From Pseudomonas sp. ICMP22404 (GTDB lineage: Bacteria > Pseudomonadota > Gammaproteobacteria > Pseudomonadales > Pseudomonadaceae): a stretch of 64,000 nucleotides of DNA. The first letter of the stretch is position 1. Each line of letters starts with the position of its first letter. A program made the position numbers and the translations under genes. Below the pieces are notes generated by a model, which worked only from the letters and a program-made list of their open reading frames with translations, searched no databases and had not been told where the DNA came from. The stretch covers positions 62,001-126,000 of the forward strand of contig NZ_VCNG01000005.1 in assembly GCF_006227205.1 (NCBI RefSeq), given 5' to 3'. Positions 29,685 to 38,539 of the stretch are shown piece after piece.

Positions 29685-30848
29685 TTACAACGCCAACCCC
29701 GCCTTCACCCGATACTGATTACGCACCGGCGTTGCATATTGCAGGATCAGGAACGGTCGGTGTTCCGCCGGGCACGCATCCAGCCGGCGTTGCCATTCTT
29801 CCTGCGCCTTGGCCAGTTCATCGGCGCCGAATACCTCGGCCGCCTGCGGAACCTGCAATTGCGGATCGGCGTCGGCCCACTGGGCGTAAGCCAGGTAATG
29901 CACCGGAAACAGGCGGTAGCCGCCGAGAATCTGCCGATCCATCTCCTGGGCCAATTGCTTGGTGTCTTCGAACAGTTCGGTGATCGGTGCGGCAAAGTTC
30001 ACGTGCACCCGGCCCTTGTATCCAGTGATGCCTTTGGCGATGCTCACATCATCTTCGCCCGGTGCCTTGGTATAGGTGCCGGTGGTGGCTCGGATGTACA
30101 GCTCGCGGGCCTTGGCCTGGTCGCACGGGTCGTATTCGTAACTGATCGACACGGGAGTGAGGTTCAGCGACTGGATGACCTCGCCAAATGGCTCGTCCTT
30201 GCGGCTCATATGGAACATCTTGAGGATGGCCGATTCGGTACGGTCGTCGCCGTCCTTGGCCCGCCCTTCGGCCTGGGCGATCCAGATCGAGGCGCAGTCG
30301 TTGCGGATCGAGTGGTTGATATACGCTGACAGCAACTGGTAGGCCGCCATCTTCTCTCGCCGTCCGGTGATGGAGCGGTGCACGATGAAACTCTTGTTCA
30401 GGCGCATCAGGTCACTGACAAAAGGTTTTTGCAGCAGGTTGTCGCCAATGGCGATGCGCGGGGTCGGCAGGCCGGCGTGGTACACCGCATAGTTGACGAA
30501 GGCCGGGTCCATCACGATGTCGCGATGGTTGGCAATGAACAGGTACGCGCTGCCGGACTTGAATTGCTCCACCCCTGTATAGGTCACGCCGTCGGTGGCA
30601 CGCTCGATGGTGTGGTCGACGTAGAACTCGACTTTATCCTGCAAAGTGGCGACCGATGTCACGCTGGCGAACTCACGGCGCAATCTTTGCGCTATAAGAG
30701 GTTTGAGCATCCAGCCGAATGCGCCGGCCAGGCGCGGGAAGCGGAAGTGGGTGAGGATATCTAGAAACGCCTTGTCGCCGAGCAGCCGGGCCAGCACCGC
30801 TGGGACTTCGCTGTCGTCGTAAGGTCGGATGGCATCGAATTCGCCCAT
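29685..30848 (-). CDS. Glycerolipid acyltransferase-like protein (PlsC/PlsB superfamily)
   Basis: 387 residues from MGEFDAIRPYDDSEVP. The acyltransferase core is visible as FIANHRDIVMDPAFVNY (block I), then IGDNLL and FIVHRSITGRREKMAAY (block II, with the glycerol-phosphate Arg), IWIAQAEGRAKDG (block III, equivalent of PEGTRS) and SISYEYDP. In block I the Asp follows His after five residues (HRDIVMD) rather than the canonical four. Possible roles are acylation of lysophosphatidate, a lysolipid or ornithine lipid. No operon partner; a start one codon upstream (MM) is possible. Confidence 0.75.
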   Translation of the reverse strand: MGEFDAIRPYDDSEVPAVLARLLGDKAFLDILTHFRFPRLAGAFGWMLKPLIAQRLRREFASVTSVATLQDKVEFYVDHTIERATDGVTYTGVEQFKSGSAYLFIANHRDIVMDPAFVNYAVYHAGLPTPRIAIGDNLLQKPFVSDLMRLNKSFIVHRSITGRREKMAAYQLLSAYINHSIRNDCASIWIAQAEGRAKDGDDRTESAILKMFHMSRKDEPFGEVIQSLNLTPVSISYEYDPCDQAKARELYIRATTGTYTKAPGEDDVSIAKGITGYKGRVHVNFAAPITELFEDTKQLAQEMDRQILGGYRLFPVHYLAYAQWADADPQLQVPQAAEVFGADELAKAQEEWQRRLDACPAEHRPFLILQYATPVRNQYRVKAGLAL

Positions 30849-30991
30849 CATGCTCTCTTGTTGGAAACGGCTAGGGTAAGTTAAAGGTTCGATCGAAAAA
30901 ACGACGGGGCATGGCCTGGAAGATAAGCCAGACGAAAATAGCCCTGCAAATAGACCGGCGATTATACGCACAAGTCACCTGGGAGACCGCG

Positions 30992-31174
30992 ATGCTGGAA
31001 ACCGCTCTTTATGATTGTCCGTATTGTGGTGAAGAGGTTGAGACGACCGTGGATCTGTCGGGTGGCGACCAGGAGTATGTTGAGGACTGTCAGGTGTGTT
31101 GCCGACCGATCAAATTCAGGTTGCAAGTGCATGACGAACACTGGTTTCTCGAGGCCTTCACTGAAAACGATTGA
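30992..31174 (+). CDS. CPXCG-motif cysteine-rich protein
   Basis: 60 residues, MLETALYDCPYCGEEVE..., with CPYCG at 9-13 and CQVCC at about 33-37: a small zinc ribbon. The family is widespread in gammaproteobacteria and its function is unknown. GGGAGA precedes the ATG. Its stop codon overlaps the possible ATG of the next gene, so they are probably cotranscribed. Confidence 0.8.
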   Translation: MLETALYDCPYCGEEVETTVDLSGGDQEYVEDCQVCCRPIKFRLQVHDEHWFLEAFTEND

Positions 31175-31185
31175 TGGGGGCGCCC

Positions 31186-31446
31186 ATGCAACGAATCTAC
31201 GAGCTGGAAAGCCTGATGGAGGGCGAACTGCTGCAAGGCATGCTCGCCAGCGAAGGCATCACGGCGCATCTGGTGGGGCGCGACCTGGTGGGCGGCGCTG
31301 GCGAGTTGCCGATGCAAGGCCTCCTGGGCCTGGCGGTAGAAGACGACCAGGCGCAGTACGCCCGGGAGCTCATCGTTGCGTACAATGCCGCGATGCCAGT
31401 GCCCGGTGATGAGCCGGAGAGCTATCCCGGCACGCTGGTCTGTTAG
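31186..31446 (+). CDS. DUF2007-type putative signal-transducing protein
   Basis: 86 residues from MQRIYELESLMEGELLQG. The fold family (DUF2007, related to PII-like small proteins) is recognisable from the N-terminal strand, the ELLQGMLASEGITAHLVG helix-strand unit and LAVEDDQAQYARELI. GGGGG lies 5-6 nt before the chosen start; an ATG at 31174 overlaps the preceding stop and is an alternative. It commonly pairs with the CPXCG protein, as here. Confidence 0.75.
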   Translation: MQRIYELESLMEGELLQGMLASEGITAHLVGRDLVGGAGELPMQGLLGLAVEDDQAQYARELIVAYNAAMPVPGDEPESYPGTLVC

Positions 31447-31481
31447 GCTGGCGGCCGTTCGATCAAGAGTCGTGTTGCCCC

Positions 31482-32105
31482 ATGTGTGGACGTTATGCCC
31501 TGTTTCGCTGGAACCCCGCTTTCGCGGCCTTGCCCGGCTTTCCTGCCGACCAGAAGGCTCAATGGAATATTTCGCCCAACGATTCGGTGCTGATGCTGCG
31601 GGCCGGTGCCGAGGGGCAGCGCGAGTTGGCCCGTGCGCGCTGGGGCCTGACGCCCGCGTGGCTGACCGATCTGTCCCGTACTCCGGCCCACGCCCGCGCC
31701 GAAACCGTGGCCGAGCAGCCGATGTTCCGTGAAGCCCTGCGCCTGCGTCGCTGCCTGCTGCCGGCCAACGGCTTCTACGAATGGCGCGGTGGCACACGCA
31801 AGCGGCCCTACTGGCTGACGCCGGGAGAGGGTTCGTCGTTGTTTTTTGCCGCGATATGGGAAGCGTATCCCGTGCAGGAACAGGTGTGGCTGAGCACGGC
31901 GGTCATCACCCAGCCGGCGGCGGGGCAACGCAGGCCGTTGATCCTGGACGAAGAGGGCCAGCGCCTGTGGCTCGATCCCGAAACGCCGCTGCATGCCTTG
32001 CAAGGGCTGCTGGCAAGCGAACCGGCACAATTGCGTGAGCGGGTGTTGGCCAACATGGTCAACGACCCGAAGCTCAACGGACCGGAATGCCTGACCCCGG
32101 CTTGA
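31482..32105 (+). CDS. SRAP (HMCES/YedK)-family protein with altered active site
   Basis: 207 residues starting MCGRYALF. SRAP proteins crosslink through Cys2 to abasic sites in single-stranded DNA. The fold is clear: NISPN, WGLTPAW, ARAETVAEQPMF, PANGFYEW and QRRPLIL. Cys2 and Glu100 (FYEW) are kept, but the Asn of NAR-ET is His70 (HARAET), and the His of IHDRRP is Gly148 (AGQRRP). So two of four catalytic positions differ from YedK, while the protein is otherwise well preserved. It lies 36 nt after the DUF2007 gene and is followed by a REP pair. Confidence 0.85.
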   Translation: MCGRYALFRWNPAFAALPGFPADQKAQWNISPNDSVLMLRAGAEGQRELARARWGLTPAWLTDLSRTPAHARAETVAEQPMFREALRLRRCLLPANGFYEWRGGTRKRPYWLTPGEGSSLFFAAIWEAYPVQEQVWLSTAVITQPAAGQRRPLILDEEGQRLWLDPETPLHALQGLLASEPAQLRERVLANMVNDPKLNGPECLTPA

Positions 32106-32126
32106 GGCCTGTGGTGCCTTTACTGC

Positions 32127-32227
32127 CGCTATCGCGAGCAGGCTCGCTCCCACAGGGTCATTGCGGTGGACACATCTTTGTGAACATCCGCAACCTCCTG
32201 TGGGAGCGAGCCTGCTCGCGATAGCGG
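32127..32227. repeat. REP pair (REPIN-like), family A
   Basis: Inverted units at about 32127-32155 and 32198-32227 with a 42-nt loop, between the SRAP gene and the convergent chemoreceptor gene. Confidence 0.9.
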
Positions 32228-32234
32228 TTCTGGA

Positions 32235-34373
32235 TCAGACCCTGAACTGATTGATCAACCGCCGCTGCTGCTCCGCCAGTTTGGTCAAGCCGGCACTGGC
32301 GGCGCTGGATTCATCCGCGCCGCCCGCCACTTCATTCGCCACTTGCCCGATGTTGATGACGTTGCGGTTGATGTCGTCGGCCACGGCGCTTTGTTCCTCG
32401 GCAGCGCTGGCGATCTGGGTGTTCATGTCATTGATCACCGACACCGCCTGGGTGATGGTTTCCAGGGCCTGGGCCGCTTTCGCCGCATGCTGCACGCTTT
32501 CATCGGTGCGGTGCTGGCTGTCCTCCATCACCCGTACCACGTCCCGAGTACCCTGCTGCAATTGCTGGATCATCGACTGGATTTCTTCCGTGGCCTGCTG
32601 CGTCTTCTGCGCCAGGTTGCGCACTTCGTCAGCCACCACGGCGAATCCGCGGCCCTGTTCACCGGCCCGGGCGGCTTCGATGGCGGCGTTCAGCGCCAGC
32701 AGGTTGGTCTGTTCGGCAATACCACGGATGGCGGTGAGAATCGCGTTGATGTTCTCGCTGTCCTTGGCCAGGGTCTGCACCACGCCCACCGCCTTGCCGA
32801 TTTCCACGGCCAGGGCGCCGATGGACGTGGACGTATCCCGTACGATCTGCATGCCCTGGCTGGCGGCCTGGTCGGCGTGACTGGCGGCCTGGGCGGCCTG
32901 GGTCGCGTTGCGGGCGACGTCCTGGGCCGTAGCGGTCATCTCGTGCACGGCGGTGGCGACCTGGTCGATCTCCGACATTTGCTTGTGCACGCCCTGGTTG
33001 GTGCGGATCGCGATGTCGGCGGTGTGCTCCGATGAATCGCTGACGCTCTGCACCGAAGTCACCACCTGGGTGATCATCCCCTGCAGCTTGCTCAGGAACG
33101 TGTTGAAGCCCCTGGCTATCGCGCCCAGTTCGTCTGCGCGATCACTCACCAGGCGACGGGTCAGGTCGCCTTCACCCTGGGCGATGTCATCGAGCATGGC
33201 CACCATTTGCTTGAGTGGCCGGGCGATGCCATGGCCCACCAGCCAGATCACCAGCAGACCGATGCCGGCAATCACCAGGCCTACCATCGCCATGCCGAAA
33301 ATATCGGACTGGCGTCGATCGTTCAGGTCTTTCTGCAACGCTTGCAGGTCGGCCATCACCGCATTCAGCGGCAATTGCAGCATCAGCGTCCAGCGGGCGT
33401 TGGTCTCGCCGATGCCGAACGGCATATACACTTCGATGTGCCCATGCTCCTCATCGATGTCGTAACGTACTTCGCCGATACTGAGCTTGCCCAGGTTGTC
33501 CAGTTCACTGGCGTTGAGCAGGTCGCTGGCCTTTTCCCCGAGTTTGCTCGGGTCCTTCGTGAATGCCACGAGGCGGTTATTGCTGGAGAGCAGCGCCAAC
33601 TCCCCGGCGCCGTTGTACAGCTTGGCATCGGCGGCCACGAGCATGTCCTGGATGAAGTTCACCGACAGATCTGCCCCGACGATGCCCTGGAACTTGCCGT
33701 CGATGAGGATCGGCTCGATGAACGAGGCGAGCATGGTCATGGTGTCGCCGACGCGGTAGGGCGCCGGGTCGATCACGCAGGCCTTCCTGCTGTCCTGGGA
33801 GCACAGGTAGTACTCACTGGCGCGGATACCGGTGGACAGGAGTTTCTGATCGGCCACATCGGCCAGTTTTTCCAGGCCCAGGGTGCCGTCCTGGTTACGG
33901 AACCACCACGGCAGGAAACGCCCGTTGGTTTCCATGCCCACCACGGGGCTGTTCACGTAGTTGGCATCATCGTGGTCGATGGCGTTCGGCTCCCAGGCGA
34001 TGTAGGCGCCAAGGACTTTTGGATTGCGCACCACGGTTTCGCGCAGCAGGCTGATCATCTGCTCGCGCGCAATCTTCAACTGTGGGTTGCCGTCCGTGCC
34101 CTTCATGCCCATCAGCGCGTTCGTGGTGGCAAGTCCCTTGGCGAGCTGCAGTGGGGCTTCCAGTTCCCGTTGGATCAGGCTGGCCTGGGTACGGGCCAGG
34201 GCGCTGAGGCGTTGTTCGATGAGTTGTTCGAACTGCGCCTTGGTCCGTTGTTGCACCATGTCTTGGGTGCGGGCCCCGGCGAACAACGCGTACAGGACCA
34301 GGGCCCCGACCACGCTGAGCACGATGGCACCGGCCAGGGCGGCCACGGAAAACTGGATCGACTTGAATTTCAT
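32235..34373 (-). CDS. Methyl-accepting chemotaxis protein with dCache-type sensor
   Basis: 712 residues. Transmembrane segment 1 at about 10-32, a periplasmic region of about 320 residues with dCache architecture ([12 protein letters not shown]..., [21 protein letters not shown]), segment 2 at about 352-376, then HAMP and a cytoplasmic signalling hairpin. The hairpin tip contains [32 protein letters not shown]. Two sensor cysteines, in [11 protein letters not shown], could form a disulfide. No CheR-binding pentapeptide is present (ends LINQFRV). The ligand cannot be predicted; the classical amino-acid dCache motif is not obvious. It is monocistronic. Confidence 0.9.
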   Translation of the reverse strand: MKFKSIQFSVAALAGAIVLSVVGALVLYALFAGARTQDMVQQRTKAQFEQLIEQRLSALARTQASLIQRELEAPLQLAKGLATTNALMGMKGTDGNPQLKIAREQMISLLRETVVRNPKVLGAYIAWEPNAIDHDDANYVNSPVVGMETNGRFLPWWFRNQDGTLGLEKLADVADQKLLSTGIRASEYYLCSQDSRKACVIDPAPYRVGDTMTMLASFIEPILIDGKFQGIVGADLSVNFIQDMLVAADAKLYNGAGELALLSSNNRLVAFTKDPSKLGEKASDLLNASELDNLGKLSIGEVRYDIDEEHGHIEVYMPFGIGETNARWTLMLQLPLNAVMADLQALQKDLNDRRQSDIFGMAMVGLVIAGIGLLVIWLVGHGIARPLKQMVAMLDDIAQGEGDLTRRLVSDRADELGAIARGFNTFLSKLQGMITQVVTSVQSVSDSSEHTADIAIRTNQGVHKQMSEIDQVATAVHEMTATAQDVARNATQAAQAASHADQAASQGMQIVRDTSTSIGALAVEIGKAVGVVQTLAKDSENINAILTAIRGIAEQTNLLALNAAIEAARAGEQGRGFAVVADEVRNLAQKTQQATEEIQSMIQQLQQGTRDVVRVMEDSQHRTDESVQHAAKAAQALETITQAVSVINDMNTQIASAAEEQSAVADDINRNVINIGQVANEVAGGADESSAASAGLTKLAEQQRRLINQFRV

Positions 34374-34590
34374 AAAGGCTCCGGACGCGAGGATGACGTC
34401 TGAAGCTTGTATCGGCGTCCATAGGGGGCGGCATGAGGCGTTGTTCGTCGGGTGACTGTTTTTGAATCGTGAGTGTCGCTAATGGAGCGGGGGTGGGATC
34501 TGTGCGAAATAGCGGTAATCCGTCGTTGTGTATCTGGCGCCGATACAAATCACCGCATAGGATACGCCCACGTTTCCAGGGAGCTTTAAT

Positions 34591-35406
34591 ATGCACAAGA
34601 CGTTGATGGTGAGTGTCCTCGGCACGAGCCTGTTGCTTGCCGGTTGCCAATCGGTGAATACCACCAGCGGCGGCGCCGTGGGTGTGGAGCGCAAGCAGTA
34701 CATGTTCAGCATGCTGTCGACCGATGAGGTCAACCAGATGTACGCCCAGTCCTATCAGAAGACCGTCGGCGAGGCGAGCACCCAGGGTGCGCTCGACAAG
34801 ACCAGCAGCGAAGCCAGGCGCGTCCAGGCCATTGCCGACCGACTGATCGCCCAGGCCCCGGTTTTCCGTCCGGACTCGGCGCAGTGGAAGTGGGAAGTGA
34901 ACCTGATCAAGAGCGATGAGCTCAACGCCAACTGCGGCCCAGGCGGCAAGATCATTTTCTACACCGGGTTGATCGACTCGCTGAAGCTGACCGACGATGA
35001 AATCGCCGCGGTCATGGGCCATGAAATCGCCCACGCCCTGCGTGAGCACGGGCGTGAAGCAATGTCCAAGGCCTACGGCATCGAGATGGCCAAGCAGGGC
35101 GCCGGTGCCTTGTTCGGCCTGGGCCAGGACAGCCTGGCGCTGGCCGACACCGTGGCCAACTACGGCATGACCTTGCCCAACAGCCGTGCCAACGAAAACG
35201 AAGCCGACCTGATCGGCCTCGAACTGGCCGCTCGCGCCGGCTACAACCCGAACGCCGCCATCGCCTTGTGGAACAAGATGAGCAAGGCCTCGGAAGGCGC
35301 GCCACCGGAGTTCATGAGCACTCACCCTGCGTCCAGCAGCCGGATCGCTTCGTTGCAGGCGGCGATTCCAAAGGTGATGCCGCTTTACCAGCAGGCCAAG
35401 AAGTAA
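34591..35406 (+). CDS. M48-family zinc metalloprotease lipoprotein
   Basis: 271 residues. The signal peptide ends in LLAGC (about Cys19), giving a periplasmic lipid-anchored protein. The zinc site HEIAH is in AVMGHEIAHALREHG and the third ligand Glu in NENEADLIGLELAARAGYNP. It is similar to LoiP/YggG, an envelope protease with a quality-control role. Upstream, TGTATC and GATACA form an inverted repeat at 34529-34547, 44 nt before the start codon. It diverges from the chemoreceptor gene and is followed by a REP pair. Confidence 0.9.
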   Translation: MHKTLMVSVLGTSLLLAGCQSVNTTSGGAVGVERKQYMFSMLSTDEVNQMYAQSYQKTVGEASTQGALDKTSSEARRVQAIADRLIAQAPVFRPDSAQWKWEVNLIKSDELNANCGPGGKIIFYTGLIDSLKLTDDEIAAVMGHEIAHALREHGREAMSKAYGIEMAKQGAGALFGLGQDSLALADTVANYGMTLPNSRANENEADLIGLELAARAGYNPNAAIALWNKMSKASEGAPPEFMSTHPASSSRIASLQAAIPKVMPLYQQAKK

Positions 35407-35435
35407 CCTTTCTTATGTGGTGAGGCCGCTGGCCT

Positions 35436-35528
35436 CATCGCGAGCAGGCTCGCTCCCACATTGGGCGCGGTGCTCACAAAAAATGTGGGCACTGCAAATC
35501 CCCTGTGGGAGCGAGCCTGCTCGCGATG
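35436..35528. repeat. REP pair (REPIN-like), family A
   Basis: Inverted units at about 35436-35460 and 35503-35528 with a 42-nt loop, between the M48 protease gene and the convergent Mn exporter gene. Confidence 0.9.
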
Positions 35529-35559
35529 AACGATGGCACGGTATTACTTGCCTACCTGA

Positions 35560-36144
35560 TCAAACCCATCCACTGCTCTGCATTGCCTTGTACACCGCCA
35601 CAATCGCCAGGATGAAGAATGCCGAGGCGGCCAGGCGGCGGATCAGGGTGAGCGGCAGCTTATCGGCGGCGAAATTGCCGGCCAGTACCACCGGCACATT
35701 GGCAATCAGCATACCCACGGTGGTACCGATGATCACCAGCCACAATTCCGGGTACTGCGCGGCGAGCATCACGGTGGCGATCTGGGTCTTGTCGCCGATT
35801 TCCGCCAGGAAGAACGCGATCAGCGTGGTCAGGAAGGGGCCGAACTTGCGCGCGGTGCTCGCTTCTTCATCGTCCAGTTTGTCGGGAACCAGGGTCCACA
35901 GCGCGGTGGCGGCGAAGCTCGCTGCCAGGATCCAGTGCAACACCGCATTCGAGAAAATACTGCCCACCCAGGCCCCCACGGCTCCGGCTGCCGCATGATT
36001 GGCCAGGGTCGCGGCGACAATGCCGGCGATGATCGGCCAGGGTTTGCGAAAACGAGCCGCCAGGACGAGCGCAAGCAATTGGGTCTTGTCGCCGATTTCG
36101 GCCAGCGCAACGATGGTGGTGGGTACGAGGAAAGAGTCCAGCAT
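35560..36144 (-). CDS. mneA: Manganese exporter, TMEM165/Gdt1 (UPF0016) family
   Basis: 194 residues from MLDSFLVPTTIVALAEIGDK. Six membrane segments in two repeats, each with the hallmark ExGDK(T/S): ALAEIGDKTQLLAL near the N terminus and FLAEIGDKTQIATV in the second half. The family exports Mn2+ (MneA in Vibrio). A yybP-ykoY Mn riboswitch lies in the leader, strongly supporting Mn detoxification. AGGAA lies about 8 nt before the ATG at 36144; an in-frame start 30 nt upstream is less likely because it would lie in the regulatory hairpin. Confidence 0.93.
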   Translation of the reverse strand: MLDSFLVPTTIVALAEIGDKTQLLALVLAARFRKPWPIIAGIVAATLANHAAAGAVGAWVGSIFSNAVLHWILAASFAATALWTLVPDKLDDEEASTARKFGPFLTTLIAFFLAEIGDKTQIATVMLAAQYPELWLVIIGTTVGMLIANVPVVLAGNFAADKLPLTLIRRLAASAFFILAIVAVYKAMQSSGWV

Positions 36145-36159
36145 CAGGTGATTCCTAGA

Positions 36160-36203
36160 GGGGCGGGTCGACACGGCTATGACACGTACAGCCTCCCCGC
36201 CCC
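36160..36203 (-). promoter_or_regulatory. Expression-platform hairpin of the Mn riboswitch
   Basis: GGGGCGGG (36203-36196 on the minus strand) can pair with CCCGCCCC (36167-36160), which ends 4 nt before the AGGA ribosome binding site. A competing 10-bp stem pairs 36216-36225 with 36177-36186 (CTATGACACG/CGTGTCATAG). No T run follows, so control is more likely at translation than termination. Confidence 0.55.
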
Positions 36204-36215
36204 GGGTAAGGTGTG

Positions 36216-36347
36216 CGTGTCATAGGTCTTGTCAAACCCTGCGACCGGTTCCGGACGCTTGGGCCGCATACGCCATGGTCTGCTGACCAAGTATGTTGAC
36301 GTATGCCGGGCGAGCAGGGTGCTCGCGGGAGACTACTCCCCTAGGAC
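36216..36347 (-). ncRNA. yybP-ykoY manganese riboswitch
   Basis: On the minus strand the leader carries the two conserved cores of this class: GGGGAGTAG (about 36341-36333) and GTCAACATACTTGG (about 36300-36287). A closing stem P1 pairs GTCCTAGG (36347-36340) with CCTATGAC (36226-36219) with one mismatch. The order, spacing and location ahead of a Mn exporter gene match the known class, in which Mn2+ binding promotes expression. Confidence 0.92.
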
Positions 36348-36404
36348 GCTGCGGATTCTGCCTAGGCAAATCCGATTGGGCAAGTGCTGTGTCTTAAAAA
36401 GCTT

Positions 36405-37403
36405 TCAACCGCGCTTGGCCCGGTAGATGCGAAAGCCCTGGCCCTCGGCCTTGATGGTGCACACGCCCAGATGTTCTTCGATCAGCGGCTGGTATTTGAG
36501 GAAACTGTTCGCAACCAAACGCAATTCCCCACCGTTTTTCAGATGTTTGGCCGCTTTTCGCAGCAGGTTTTCCGTCGCGTAGTAATCGGTGTGGACGCCG
36601 ACATGGAACGGCGGATTGCTCAGAATCGCGTTCAGGCCCATCGGCGCGGCATCGATACCGTCACCGGTCAGCACCTCGGCGTCCAGGCCGTTGGCAGCCA
36701 AGGTCAGGCGACTGCTGGCGGCGGCGAAAGCGTCCACATCCAGCAAGGTGACGGTGTTGTGCGGATAGCGACGCTTGACGGCCGCCCCGAGCACACCGGC
36801 ACCGCATCCGAAGTCCAGCAGGTGGCCGCTGGGCAATTTATCCAAGTGTTCGAGCAGCAGCGCACTGCCGCGATCCAGGCGACCGTGGCTGAACACCCCC
36901 GGCAGGCTGATGACCTTCAGCGGACCTTCCTCGAGGGGCAACTCGTAGGTCTGGGCCAGGCTTTCCAGGGGCTTGGCCTCTGGAACGTTGGCGACGGTGA
37001 CCTGCCACAGTTGGCAATGCCGCGCGCTGTCGAGCTTGCGCGGTTTGCCGAACGGGTTGAGCTGCTTGGAAGCACCTTCGATGCCGCTGCGCTTTTCCCC
37101 CACCAGAAACACTTCGCGGCCGCCCAGGCGCGAGGCCACGGCATTGAGGATGTAGTCCGTCAGGTCCTTGGCCTTGGGCAGGAATACCACCGCACTGTCG
37201 AACTCACGGGAAGGGGCGTCTACGCCAAAGTGGCTACGCTCGGGGAAGCGGGCGTCCAGTGCGGCCTGATCGCCCGCGTGCCAGCACCAGCCATGGGCGT
37301 CGGGCAAGCGGCCGAGCAGGTCGTCGGCGGGCAGGCCGGCCAGCAGGACCGACCCCTGGAATAGTTCGGGCTGACGAAGCAGTACTTCACTGCGCGGATC
37401 CAT
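36405..37403 (-). CDS. rsmC: 16S rRNA guanine(1207)-N2-methyltransferase
   Basis: SAM-dependent methylation of G1207 in helix 34 of 16S rRNA. 332 residues in two tandem methyltransferase-like domains. The N-terminal one is degenerate; the C-terminal one is active, with [10 protein letters not shown] at 197-206 and NPPF at 263-266. Monocistronic; it ends just upstream of the Mn riboswitch of the next gene on the same strand (58 nt), so the riboswitch RNA may begin near its 3' end. Confidence 0.93.
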   Translation of the reverse strand: MDPRSEVLLRQPELFQGSVLLAGLPADDLLGRLPDAHGWCWHAGDQAALDARFPERSHFGVDAPSREFDSAVVFLPKAKDLTDYILNAVASRLGGREVFLVGEKRSGIEGASKQLNPFGKPRKLDSARHCQLWQVTVANVPEAKPLESLAQTYELPLEEGPLKVISLPGVFSHGRLDRGSALLLEHLDKLPSGHLLDFGCGAGVLGAAVKRRYPHNTVTLLDVDAFAAASSRLTLAANGLDAEVLTGDGIDAAPMGLNAILSNPPFHVGVHTDYYATENLLRKAAKHLKNGGELRLVANSFLKYQPLIEEHLGVCTIKAEGQGFRIYRAKRG

Positions 37404-37436
37404 GGTCTGCTCCTTGAAAAAAAGTGCGGCAGTTTA

Positions 37437-38402
37437 TCAACTGACGACCCGTCGCGCTGTACCGCTGAAAAAGCCTTGGGCGTTTTCCGTCAGTTGGCCA
37501 ACGATCCGTTGCCGCGCCTCGCGACTGCCCCAGGCGTTGTGAGGCGTGATGATCAGGCGGGGAATGTCGCTGGCCAGCAGCGGATTGCCCTGGGTTGGCG
37601 GCTCCACGCTGAGCACATCGGTGGCCGCGCCGCCCAGGTGACCGTTGCGCAGGGCGTCAGCCAGGGCCTGTTCATCGATCAGGCCGCCACGGGCGGTGTT
37701 GATCACGAAAGCGCCGGGCTTGAGCGTCGCCAGTTCCCGCGCGCCGATGAAGTGGCGGGTATGTTCATTGAGTGGGCAGTGCAGGGTCAGGGCATCGACT
37801 TGCGACAACAGCTGATCCAGCGGCAAGCGGTCAGGACGGGCAGGACGTCCGGGGATCTGGCCCAACAGCACGCGCATGCCGAAGGCTTCCGCCAGCCGCC
37901 CGACGGCACTGCCCAGTTCGCCGTGGCCGAGCAGGCCCAGGGTCTTGCCTTGCAGTTCGACGATGGGATAGTCCAGCAGGCAGAATTGTGAGGCCTGTTG
38001 CCAGCGCCCGTCGCCCACCGCCTTCTGATAATCGGCCAGTCGCGTCGCCAGGTTCAGCAACAGCATGATCGTGTGCTGGGCGACCGATGGCGTACCGTAG
38101 CCCTGGCAGTTACACACTGTAATGCCGTGATGGCGAGCTGCCGTGAGGTCGACATTGTTGGTACCGGTGGCGCTGATCAGGATCAGCTTCAATTCGGGGC
38201 TGGCGGCCATGGCGGCGGCATCGATCACGACCTTGTTGGTGATCGCCACGGTGGCGCCCTTGAGTCGTTCGATCACCAGGTTCGGCGTGGTGCGGGCAAA
38301 CAGTTGCAGTTCGTCGAAGCAATTGCGCAACGGGGCCAGATCCAGGTCGCCGAGATCAAGGGAAGGGTGGTCGAGGAAAACCGCGCGGCCGGTATTTGTC
38401 AT
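37437..38402 (-). CDS. D-2-hydroxyacid dehydrogenase (glycerate/hydroxypyruvate type)
   Basis: 321 residues. The NAD-binding GHGELG is at 159-164; catalytic Arg238 (NTARGGLIDE), Glu267 and His288 (ITPHNAWGS) are all present. The family reduces 2-keto acids such as hydroxypyruvate or glyoxylate to D-hydroxyacids. Close similarity to HprA-type hydroxypyruvate reductase is suggested by the conserved C-terminal SREARQRIVGQL. It is separated from rsmC by 33 nt on the same strand but has no evident functional partner. Confidence 0.87.
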   Translation of the reverse strand: MTNTGRAVFLDHPSLDLGDLDLAPLRNCFDELQLFARTTPNLVIERLKGATVAITNKVVIDAAAMAASPELKLILISATGTNNVDLTAARHHGITVCNCQGYGTPSVAQHTIMLLLNLATRLADYQKAVGDGRWQQASQFCLLDYPIVELQGKTLGLLGHGELGSAVGRLAEAFGMRVLLGQIPGRPARPDRLPLDQLLSQVDALTLHCPLNEHTRHFIGARELATLKPGAFVINTARGGLIDEQALADALRNGHLGGAATDVLSVEPPTQGNPLLASDIPRLIITPHNAWGSREARQRIVGQLTENAQGFFSGTARRVVS

Positions 38403-38468
38403 CAGCTGTACCTTTTTAGTCTGGAACCGAAGGCGTAAGGTGACGAGCCTATCAGATGAATTGCGGCC

Positions 38469-38499
38469 CTGTGGCGAGGGGATAAATCCCTCGCCACAG
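38469..38499. repeat. Short palindromic repeat, CTGTGGCGAGGG type
   Basis: A perfect 12-bp inverted repeat, CTGTGGCGAGGG/CCCTCGCCACAG, around GATAAAT. This is a third short-repeat type common between pseudomonad genes and different from REP families A and B. It lies between the divergent dehydrogenase and LysE genes, so it is not positioned as a terminator. A degenerate relative, CTGTGGCAAGGG, occurs at about 21804. Confidence 0.75.
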
Positions 38500-38539
38500 A
38501 AGTCGATGTCCGTTTCGAAATTGAGTCAAGGAGCCCGCC

